Assembly (NCBI GenBank): GCA_934229535.1
Contig: CAKQDS010000030.1
Location: 1-20,844 of the forward strand
DNA: 20,844 nucleotides
Source: an uncultured Anaeroplasmataceae bacterium
GTDB lineage: Bacteria; Bacillota_I; Bacilli_A; Acholeplasmatales; Anaeroplasmataceae
Direction: 5' to 3'
Position numbers and translations under genes: made by a program
Shown: positions 15,070 to 20,844 of the stretch, in pieces
Layout of the letters: the number at the start of each line of letters is the position of its first letter
Numbering within the stretch: the stretch's first letter is position 1
Notes under the pieces: generated by a model
Database searches by the model: none
Seen by the model: the letters and a program-made list of their open reading frames with translations, nothing else
Told to the model about the DNA's origin: nothing

Positions 15070-15940
15070 ATTTTATAAATAATTTATTGTAATTTTTATC
15101 TTTACCTAAGAAGAGATAGTCTAGTGCTGCTTGCATATAATCGCTTCCAGCTATAAGAGCTTCATTATATAAGTCCATAAAGCTTTTTGTATTATCCTCA
15201 TTAGTTATTTTATTATGCCAGGTTTCATTTTTTAAATTTAGATAATCTTTAGTATAATCAAATTTTTTAGGATAAATAAAGTAAGCAGTTTTAAGGTCAT
15301 TATTTTTATTAAATGTTTTATCATTTAGCTTATAAAGTAAGCTTTTTATATTTAAAAAATCTTTTGAGGTATAAAGGAGAAAATGCTTATAGCATTGAAG
15401 AGCAGTTTTATAATATTCGTAGCTTCTTGAAACATATAAATTTTTAGAGCACATTGCTGCAATTAAATCAAAATCTGAAAAATTGAATAAAAATGCTCCT
15501 CTAAATTTTTTTACTATGTTTATTTTTCCAAGTTCAATATTTTCTTTTTGATAGGCTAGCATATAATCAATTTCACGCATTAATTTTTGTGGTGAATCAC
15601 TAGGAAAAGAAATAATAAAGGGCAAGGTGTACATATCTAATACGTAGTGTGCTACCATTGCATAGATGAAGCAAACATTATCCTTATCAAAGCCATTTTC
15701 TCTTGTGTAAATGATGGCTTCTTTAATCATATCCTTCATTTTTCCATCGTGAATTGCTTTATTAAGCTTATAAGGATCACGTTTAAAAAAACTTGAAAGA
15801 CGATAATAGTAGCCAATATCAAAAAAATTACTATATAAAAATATTTTTGCATCTGTTATATTGCCTAATTCTTTGTATTTATCTGGAATGCTAGTTATTA
15901 GATCTTTAGCAAAATAATAATTAGTAAGAGCTTCTGCCAT
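15068..15940 (-). CDS. Zinc-dependent phospholipase C-like protein, metal site degenerate
   Basis: The 290-residue protein has the layout of the small zinc-dependent phospholipase C-like family of Bacillota. An N-terminal YYFAKDLI segment (8-15) is followed by a short aromatic FFDIGYYYR (39-47), an IHDGK (63-67), an AHYVLDMYTLPFI helix (97-109), and a terminal SFMDLYNEALIAGSDYM stretch. Compared with family sequences I remember, His64, His98 and Asp102 are kept. The N-terminal His is Asn7, the GPD loop is altered, and the CHPY histidine is replaced by Leu106. The later SHTEIE-like helix lacks His. It may therefore not hydrolyse lipids. No signal peptide is seen. AAAGGA precedes the ATG (complement of 15938-15940). 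The family assignment is inferred from memory of motifs. Confidence 0.65.
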   Translation of the reverse strand: MAEALTNYYFAKDLITSIPDKYKELGNITDAKIFLYSNFFDIGYYYRLSSFFKRDPYKLNKAIHDGKMKDMIKEAIIYTRENGFDKDNVCFIYAMVAHYVLDMYTLPFIISFPSDSPQKLMREIDYMLAYQKENIELGKINIVKKFRGAFLFNFSDFDLIAAMCSKNLYVSRSYEYYKTALQCYKHFLLYTSKDFLNIKSLLYKLNDKTFNKNNDLKTAYFIYPKKFDYTKDYLNLKNETWHNKITNEDNTKSFMDLYNEALIAGSDYMQAALDYLFLGKDKNYNKLFIK

Positions 15941-16045
15941 TATTATCAGTCCTTTCTTTATTAATTATAAAACAAAATTCGTTTTTTTCCTATATTAATC
16001 TTTAAAAAAAACAAAATTTATTATAAAATAGAAGTGGTGATTAAA

Positions 16046-16969
16046 TTGAGTATTTTAACTAATAATGATTTTAGTAATATTGAAAGACAAATGTTTAACA
16101 AGGCTCGTGATGTTGATGTTGCGGTTTTTAATGCAATTACAAGTGAACTTGACAAGGAATTTGTTTTAGATTCCTTAATGATGTATCAAAATACTGATGG
16201 TGGCTTTGGTGGAGGATTATTTATTGATAATTATAATCCGGCTTCAAGTATTTATGTTACCTATGAGGCCTTGAGAATTTTATATATTTGTGGCTTTGAT
16301 TCTTTATGTAATGATGAATTATATACTAAGCTTGTTAATAAGGCTTTAAATTATATTTATAATCGTAATGATTTAATTAAAAACAAATTTAAAAGAAATA
16401 TTAAATCAAATGATAATTTTGCACATAGTGATTTTTTTAGTTCTGATGCAATAGATAATAATTATTATCCAAGTGCTTCGATATTTGCACTAACCTTATT
16501 TTTAATAAATCCTTCAAAGGCTTATTATAAAAAAGCAATGAATTATCTTAAAGCTGCGATTAATGAGCTTTTATTACAGGAAAGCTATAATGAATATGAA
16601 TTAATTTCAATAGGTTTAATAGTCGAAATATGTAGTAAGCTTAATTTGTTTGAAGATGAAATAAATAAATTGAATGAGCGTGCTAATAAAAAAGTTTTAG
16701 AAATGTGTAGTAAAAAAGATGAATGGCCAAATATTAAAATGCCAGTTGTTTTAGCATTAGGTCTTAAATTTAATGATGATGTCGCAAAAATATTTGCTGA
16801 AAATTTGGATTTTATAATTGATAATAGAAGCTCACATGGACTATGGGAGTCATTCCATAAATGGAATACATCATATCCTGAGGAGGAATCAGCAAAGCTA
16901 AAATGGATTGGCTATATTAGTGCCAATTATGTATATATTCTAAAAAAGTACAAAAAAATTGCAATATAG
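16046..16969 (+). CDS. Predicted alpha/alpha-toroid (prenyltransferase/cyclase-like) protein
   Basis: This is a 307-residue helical protein of uncertain role. Residues 47-80 (YQNTDGGFGGG, then SSIYVTYEALRIL) match the QW/DGGFGG-type repeats of terpenoid-cyclase and protein-prenyltransferase toroids. A second copy-like pattern is at 140-155 (YYPSASIFALTLF), and the C-terminal SSHGLWESFHKW...KLKWIGYISANYVYILKKY (262-302) resembles the last toroid repeat. No DxDD cyclase motif and no prenyltransferase zinc triad is evident, so activity is doubtful. The start is the TTG at 16046, placed correctly after AGTGGTGAT (16033-16041); the upstream GTGs at 16034 and 16037 fall inside that SD. It diverges from the phospholipase-like gene, with 105 AT-rich bases between them that contain -10-like TATAAA/TATAAT on each strand but no clear -35. 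gpmI follows 35 nt downstream. Confidence 0.65.
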   Translation: MSILTNNDFSNIERQMFNKARDVDVAVFNAITSELDKEFVLDSLMMYQNTDGGFGGGLFIDNYNPASSIYVTYEALRILYICGFDSLCNDELYTKLVNKALNYIYNRNDLIKNKFKRNIKSNDNFAHSDFFSSDAIDNNYYPSASIFALTLFLINPSKAYYKKAMNYLKAAINELLLQESYNEYELISIGLIVEICSKLNLFEDEINKLNERANKKVLEMCSKKDEWPNIKMPVVLALGLKFNDDVAKIFAENLDFIIDNRSSHGLWESFHKWNTSYPEEESAKLKWIGYISANYVYILKKYKKIAI

Positions 16970-16987
16970 AATTTTTTGGTATATAAT
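16959..16987 (+). promoter_or_regulatory. Putative gpmI promoter overlapping the upstream stop
   Basis: TTGCAA (16959-16964), a 17-nt spacer and a perfect TATAAT (16982-16987) lie at the end of the toroid gene. The predicted start near 16994 falls within the gpmI SD (GAGGTGAT, 16992-16999), giving a leader of only about 11 nt. Either gpmI has a nearly leaderless transcript or this match is fortuitous and gpmI is read from upstream. Confidence 0.5.
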
Positions 16988-17004
16988 GTATGAGGTGATT
17001 AAAA

Positions 17005-18537
17005 ATGAATAAAAGACCTGTAATGTTAATAATTATGGATGGCTATGGAATTGCAGCTGCAAGCCAAGGAAATGCTGTAAGTCTTGCTAAAAAGCCAGTT
17101 TTAGATGAATTAATGAAAAAATATGATACCAAAACCTTAAAGGCATCAGGATCTGCTGTTGGTTTACCAGATGGACAAATGGGTAATTCTGAGGTTGGCC
17201 ATATGAATATTGGTGCTGGAAGAATTGTATGGCAATCATTAAGTAGAATTAATAATGCAATTAAGGATGGTAGCTTTAATGAAATTGAGGCATTTAAGGA
17301 TGCAATAGCAAATGCTAAAAAGCATAATTCAAAGCTTCACATCTTTGGACTTTGCTCTGATGGTGGTGTACATAGTCATACTGATCATATTATAGCAATC
17401 GCTAAGCTTGCTCATAGTGAGGGTATTAAGGATGTTTATTATCATGCCTTCTTAGATGGAAGAGATGTTGCACCTACATCTGCAAAAATTTATTTAAAGA
17501 AGATTGTAGATGGTGGTAATGTCAAGGTTGCAACAGTTGGTGGAAGATATTACGGAATGGATCGTGATAAGAACTATGATCGTATTCAGCTTGCTTATGA
17601 TGCAATGACTATTGCAAAGGGTGAATATTTTCCAGATCCATTTGCTGGAATTGATGCTTCATATGCTAATGGTAAAACAGACGAATTTGTTATTCCATTT
17701 GTAAGTGATAAAAATGGTATGGTTGGTGACAATGATAGTGTAATTTTTGCTAATTTCCGACCTGATAGAGCAATTGAGATTGCAACATCTATATCTAATC
17801 CAACAGGAATAGTTTATAATCCGGAAAAGCCATATAAGCTAGATATTAGCAATGCACCTAAAAATGTATTCTTTGTTTCAATGATGAAGTATGCTGATAG
17901 TGTTAAGGGTCCTTTAGCTTTTGGACTTCAAACATTCGAAAATTTATATGGTGATTGGGTGTCAAAGCATAATTTAACTCAATTAAGAATTGCAGAAACT
18001 GAAAAGTATGCTCACGTAACATTCTTCTTTGATGGTGGTGCAGATAGAGCAATTCCTGGAGCAGAAAGAATTTTGGTTAATTCTCCAAAGGTAGCAACTT
18101 ATGATTTACAGCCTGAAATGTCAGCATATGAGGTTACTGATAAAGTAGTAGAAGCAATCTTAAGCAAAAAATTTGATACAATTATTTTAAATTATGCTAA
18201 CTGTGATATGGTTGGTCATACAGGAGTAATTCCTGCTGCGGTTAAGGCTGTTGAAACTGTTGATACTTGTGTTGGTCGCTGCATTGAGGCTTTAAATAAG
18301 GTTGGCGGTGTTGCTTTAATTACTGCTGATCATGGTAATGCTGAAAAAATGCTTGATGAAAATGGTAAGCCATTTACAGCTCATACAACAAATCCAGTTC
18401 CAGTAATTATTACAGATGATTCAATAAAGCTAAGAGATGATGGTATTTTATCTGACATAGCACCTACATTACTTGAATTATTAGGAATTGAAGCTCCTAA
18501 GGAAATGACATCAAAGTCATTAATTATTAAGAAGTAA
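17005..18537 (+). CDS. gpmI: 2,3-bisphosphoglycerate-independent phosphoglycerate mutase
   Basis: This manganese-dependent glycolytic enzyme interconverts 3- and 2-phosphoglycerate. Family residues are clear: Asp12 in IIMDGYG, the phosphoserine nucleophile Ser62 in GNSEVGHMNIGAGR, HSHTDH (about 123-128), GRDVAPTSA, VGGRYYGMDRD, FANFRPDRAIE, NYANCDMVGHTG and the metal-binding ITADHGNAEKM. The length of 510 residues is typical. The GAGGTGAT SD precedes the ATG. The gene is followed after only 11 nt by an FMN riboswitch and shows no terminator of its own. Enolase, the next pathway step, lies two genes downstream under separate control. Confidence 0.98.
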   Translation: MNKRPVMLIIMDGYGIAAASQGNAVSLAKKPVLDELMKKYDTKTLKASGSAVGLPDGQMGNSEVGHMNIGAGRIVWQSLSRINNAIKDGSFNEIEAFKDAIANAKKHNSKLHIFGLCSDGGVHSHTDHIIAIAKLAHSEGIKDVYYHAFLDGRDVAPTSAKIYLKKIVDGGNVKVATVGGRYYGMDRDKNYDRIQLAYDAMTIAKGEYFPDPFAGIDASYANGKTDEFVIPFVSDKNGMVGDNDSVIFANFRPDRAIEIATSISNPTGIVYNPEKPYKLDISNAPKNVFFVSMMKYADSVKGPLAFGLQTFENLYGDWVSKHNLTQLRIAETEKYAHVTFFFDGGADRAIPGAERILVNSPKVATYDLQPEMSAYEVTDKVVEAILSKKFDTIILNYANCDMVGHTGVIPAAVKAVETVDTCVGRCIEALNKVGGVALITADHGNAEKMLDENGKPFTAHTTNPVPVIITDDSIKLRDDGILSDIAPTLLELLGIEAPKEMTSKSLIIKK

Positions 18538-18548
18538 AACTGAATATA

Positions 18549-18655
18549 TTCTTCAGGGCAGGGTGTAATTCCCTACCGGCTGTATAGTCAGCGAGCGTTT
18601 ATGCATGATTAGGTGTGATTCCTAAACCGACAGTAAAGTCTGGATGAAAGAAGAA
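18549..18655 (+). promoter_or_regulatory. FMN riboswitch (RFN element)
   Basis: The conserved aptamer blocks are all visible: P1 TTCTTC (18549-18554) with GAAGAA (18650-18655), GGGCAGGGTG and ATTCCC near the 5' side, CCGGC, GCGAGC, then AGGTGTGATTCCTAAACCGAC and AGTCTGGATG. It senses flavin mononucleotide and in this class normally turns off downstream riboflavin genes. Bases AGGGCA (18555-18560) could pair with TGCCCT (18673-18678) in an alternative antiterminator; that pairing is my inference. Confidence 0.97.
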
Positions 18656-18674
18656 AAACAAATTTGTTTTTTTG

Positions 18675-18701
18675 CCCTACATATTGTAGGGTCTTTTTTT
18701 T
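18675..18701 (+). terminator. Riboswitch-controlled intrinsic terminator
   Basis: CCCTACA (18675-18681) pairs perfectly with TGTAGGG (18685-18691) around TAT, followed by a T tract to 18701. It sits between the FMN aptamer and ribU, as expected of transcriptional FMN control. It is also the only visible terminator for gpmI. Confidence 0.92.
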
Positions 18702-18716
18702 GAAAGGAATAAAAAA

Positions 18717-19325
18717 ATGAAAAAAAATAATAATTTAAACAAGCAAATGATCAAAAAGATGTGTCTTATATCTATATTTTCGGCAATATCATTAATATTA
18801 TATATTGTAGGACCTAAGTTTTCTTTACCATTCTTCCCGGCATTTTTAGAGATTAATCTATCAATGCTACCTATTTTAATCGCGACATTTATGGGTGGAC
18901 TTAGTGATGGATTAATTGTTTCATTAGTTAGATTTTTAATTAAGCTACCATTTAGTACTACTGGCTTTGTAGGTGAACTTTCTGATTTAGTTATTGCGGT
19001 TATAGTGGTATTAGCTTTAGGATTAGTAAATAAAAAGGAAAAGCTACCATGCAAGAATTTAATTATGTTTGCTGTTGGAATAATTTCTTGGATAATCGCT
19101 GGTTATATATCTAATTCCTTTTCTCTTCCTTTTTATCTTAATTTATTTGGTAAAGAGGCAGTACTTGGAGCTTGTAGTATGATACCAGGAATTAATGAAA
19201 ATAATCTTATTTTAATGTATTATTTATTAGGAATAACGCCTTTTAATTTTTGTGTTTCATTTGTAGTTGTAGGAATTACACTTTTGGTAAACAAAAGATT
19301 AAAATCAATATATGATAAAATCTAG
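18717..19325 (+). CDS. ribU: Riboflavin ECF transporter S component (RibU-like)
   Basis: This 202-residue membrane protein is the substrate-binding subunit of an energy-coupling-factor transporter that imports riboflavin. The first hydrophobic segment is about 14-32 (CLISIFSAISLILYIVG). The typical S-component stretch FPAFLEINLSMLPILIATFMGG (40-61) matches RibU. Further membrane segments are near 86-105, 113-132 and 165-190. An FMN riboswitch directly in front makes the riboflavin assignment strong. The EcfA/EcfA'/EcfT energising module is not in the window, as is usual for group II ECF systems. AAAGGA (18702-18708) is the SD. The N-terminal tail is unusually Lys/Asn rich. Confidence 0.93.
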   Translation: MKKNNNLNKQMIKKMCLISIFSAISLILYIVGPKFSLPFFPAFLEINLSMLPILIATFMGGLSDGLIVSLVRFLIKLPFSTTGFVGELSDLVIAVIVVLALGLVNKKEKLPCKNLIMFAVGIISWIIAGYISNSFSLPFYLNLFGKEAVLGACSMIPGINENNLILMYYLLGITPFNFCVSFVVVGITLLVNKRLKSIYDKI

Positions 19326-19345
19326 CAATATCTGAGGATTATTGC
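19325..19345 (+). repeat. Weak hairpin at the end of ribU
   Basis: GCAATATC (19325-19332) can pair with GATTATTGC (19337-19345) with one bulged base around a TGAG loop. No T tract follows, so it is not a clear intrinsic terminator; it could slow polymerase or protect the 3' end. Confidence 0.35.
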
Positions 19346-19350
19346 CAGTA

Positions 19351-19364
19351 TTAAAACGTTTTCA
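19351..19364 (+). promoter_or_regulatory. cre-like operator upstream of enolase
   Basis: TTAAAACGTTTTCA matches the Bacillota catabolite-responsive element consensus TGWAARCGYTWNCW at 13 of 14 positions, differing only at the second base. It ends 2 nt before the -35 of the eno promoter, an upstream position more typical of CcpA activation than of roadblock repression. No ccpA gene is in the window. Confidence 0.55.
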
Positions 19365-19366
19365 TT

Positions 19367-19395
19367 TTGGAATAATAATAATAACATAGTATAAT
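19367..19395 (+). promoter_or_regulatory. Enolase promoter
   Basis: TTGGAA (19367-19372), a 17-nt spacer and a perfect TATAAT (19390-19395) predict a start near 19402 and a leader of about 42 nt containing the AAGGAGATG SD (19426-19434). Confidence 0.75.
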
Positions 19396-19443
19396 AATGA
19401 TGGTAATAAAAACAAGATAATATTTAAGGAGATGTAAATTTTT

Positions 19444-20754
19444 ATGCCAAATATTTTTAGCGTATATGCAAGAGAAGTTTTAGACTCTCGTGGAAATCCA
19501 ACTGTTGAGGTTGAGGTTACAACTGAAAGTGGTGCATTTGGTCGTGCATTAGTTCCAAGTGGAGCATCAACAGGTATTTATGAAGCAGTTGAATTACGTG
19601 ATGGAGATAAGAGTCGCTATAATGGAAAAGGTACATTAAAAGCAGTAGAAAATGTTAATGAAATTATTCAACCAAAGCTAATTGGTATGGATGTTCGTGA
19701 TCAAATTGCTATTGACCATTTAATGATTGACTTAGATGGTACTGAAAATAAGGGTAAGCTAGGAGCAAATGCTATTTTAGGTGTTTCAATTGCTTGTGCA
19801 CGTGCAGCAGCTGATTATCTTGGTACACCTTTATATAATTATTTTGGTGGTTGCAATGCTCATCAATTACCATTACCAATGATGAATATTTTAAATGGTG
19901 GAGCTCATGCTGATTTCTGTATTGACTTCCAAGAGATTATGATTTTACCTATCGGTGCTACAAGTATTCGTGAGGCTGTAAGAATGGGTGCTGAGGTATT
20001 CCATGCTTTAAAGACTATTCTTAAGAAGGCTGGCTATGCAACTAGCGTTGGTGATGAAGGTGGATATGCTCCAAAGCTTGGTTCAAATACTGAAGCATTT
20101 GAGCGTGTTGTTGAGGCTATTAAGGCTGCAGGTTATGTTCCAGGTAAGGATATTTGCCTAGGAATCGATGTTGCTGCTTCTGAGTTCTATGATACTGAGA
20201 CTAAGCTTTATACATTAAAGGCTGATAAGGGTCAATTTACAGCTGAGCAAATGGTAGATGAATATTATGTTCCTCTATGTGAGAAGTTCCCAATTTTAAC
20301 TATTGAGGATGGTCTTGCTGAAGATGACTGGGAAGGCTGGAAGTATTTAACTGATAAGCTTGGAAAGAAGATTCAACTAGTTGGTGATGATTTATTCGTT
20401 ACAAATACTAAGCGTTTAGCTAAGGGTATTGAGCTTGGTGTTGCTAATGCAATTCTTATTAAGGTTAACCAAATTGGTACTTTAACTGAGACTTTCGAGG
20501 CAATTGAAATGGCTAAGCGTGCTGGCTATACTGCAATTGTAAGCCATCGTTCTGGTGAAACTGAGGATACAACAATTGCTGATATCGTTGTTGGTACAAA
20601 TGCTGGTCAAATTAAGACTGGTTCAGCAAGCCGTACTGACCGTATTGCTAAATATAACCAATTAATGCGTATTGAAGACGATTTAAATGGTCGTGGAGCT
20701 TATGCTGGTGTATCAGTATTTGCTGGTAAGAAGTCAATTTATTGCATTAAGTAA
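19444..20754 (+). CDS. eno: Enolase (phosphopyruvate hydratase)
   Basis: Enolase dehydrates 2-phosphoglycerate to phosphoenolpyruvate in the cytoplasm. All hallmarks are present: the N-terminal REVLDSRGNPT, the mobile loop SGAST (39-43), NGGAHAD (151-157), Glu205 in GDEGGYAP, the magnesium ligands Asp242, Glu288 and Asp315, catalytic Lys340 in ILIKVNQIGTL, and SHRSGETEDT (367-376). The length of 436 residues is normal. The segment after NGGAHAD reads FCIDFQE where many enolases have NNVDFQE, a small deviation next to the active site. A strong SD (AAGGAGATG, 19426-19434) lies 9 nt before the ATG. The gene has its own promoter with an adjoining cre-like site and is followed by a hairpin terminator. 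Confidence 0.98.
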   Translation: MPNIFSVYAREVLDSRGNPTVEVEVTTESGAFGRALVPSGASTGIYEAVELRDGDKSRYNGKGTLKAVENVNEIIQPKLIGMDVRDQIAIDHLMIDLDGTENKGKLGANAILGVSIACARAAADYLGTPLYNYFGGCNAHQLPLPMMNILNGGAHADFCIDFQEIMILPIGATSIREAVRMGAEVFHALKTILKKAGYATSVGDEGGYAPKLGSNTEAFERVVEAIKAAGYVPGKDICLGIDVAASEFYDTETKLYTLKADKGQFTAEQMVDEYYVPLCEKFPILTIEDGLAEDDWEGWKYLTDKLGKKIQLVGDDLFVTNTKRLAKGIELGVANAILIKVNQIGTLTETFEAIEMAKRAGYTAIVSHRSGETEDTTIADIVVGTNAGQIKTGSASRTDRIAKYNQLMRIEDDLNGRGAYAGVSVFAGKKSIYCIK

Positions 20755-20770
20755 TTTAAAAATAATTAGG

Positions 20771-20829
20771 GGCTGTGAAAAAACCTAGGTTTTGAAAAAG
20801 TATCAATTTCTAGGTTTTACAGCCTTTTT
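20771..20829 (+). terminator. Long hairpin terminator after eno
   Basis: The left arm (20771-20788, GGCTGTGAAAAAACCTAG) pairs with the right arm (20810-20824, CTAGGTTTTACAGCC) with a 3-base bulge, giving about 15 bp around a 21-nt loop, followed by five T. This is consistent with an intrinsic terminator. The GGGGCTGT...ACAGCC ends also resemble terminal inverted repeats of some small mobile elements, but no transposase or target duplication is visible before the window ends. Confidence 0.75.
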
Positions 20830-20844
20830 AATTTGCATAGTTAT

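Noticed and set aside
18677..19054. 125-residue minus-strand frame over the terminator and ribU
   Set aside because: It is antisense to a riboswitch terminator and a clear S component; its composition is a reflection of the membrane gene.

Overview
This is a low-GC (roughly 30%), gene-dense chromosomal segment from a Gram-positive-lineage bacterium of the Bacillota/Mycoplasmatota type. The evidence is a T-box leader, an FMN riboswitch, AGGAGGTGAT-type ribosome binding sites, and gene orders such as ruvA-ruvB-queA-tgt and lspA-rluD. Tryptophan is encoded by TGG and every household gene is full length under the standard code, so this is not a UGA=Trp mycoplasma. Yet only 1 of 20 stop codons is TGA. 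An uncultured gut Bacilli/Mollicutes-like lineage is my best guess; the exact taxon cannot be read from the window. I see no mobile element, CRISPR array, rRNA or tRNA.

Left block (1-6805, all plus strand): a promoter and T-box leader precede a tight chain of eight genes: a GNAT acetyltransferase, hisS, an archaeal-type aspS, a dCMP deaminase, a Lon-like PDZ (SepM/YlbL-type) protease, a small membrane protein, lspA and an RluD-type pseudouridine synthase. Gaps are 15 nt or less and three junctions overlap, so one Asp-tRNA-sensing leader probably feeds the whole chain. A hairpin terminator with A and T tracts closes it and also serves the convergent gene.

Middle block (6794-15070): a minus-strand gene encodes a 1162-residue coiled-coil protein that I cannot assign. 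It has a near-consensus promoter and a perfect Shine-Dalgarno sequence. Divergent from it is a short LysM protein without a signal peptide. Next comes a ruvA-ruvB-queA-cyclophilin-tgt operon, which combines Holliday-junction migration with queuosine tRNA modification and ends in a second bidirectional terminator.

Right block (15068-20844): a minus-strand protein resembles the zinc-dependent phospholipase C family but has lost several metal-ligand positions. It diverges from a predicted alpha/alpha-toroid (prenyltransferase/cyclase-like) protein. Then follow phosphoglycerate mutase (gpmI), an FMN riboswitch with its terminator controlling a RibU-type riboflavin transporter component, and enolase behind its own promoter and a cre-like site. 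gpmI and eno catalyse consecutive steps of lower glycolysis. The window ends in a long hairpin terminator after eno.

The strongest candidates for undescribed biology are the giant coiled-coil protein between rluD and the LysM/ruvA locus, the toroid protein, the degenerate phospholipase-like protein, and the wiring of an Asp T-box to a chain that includes envelope and nucleotide genes.
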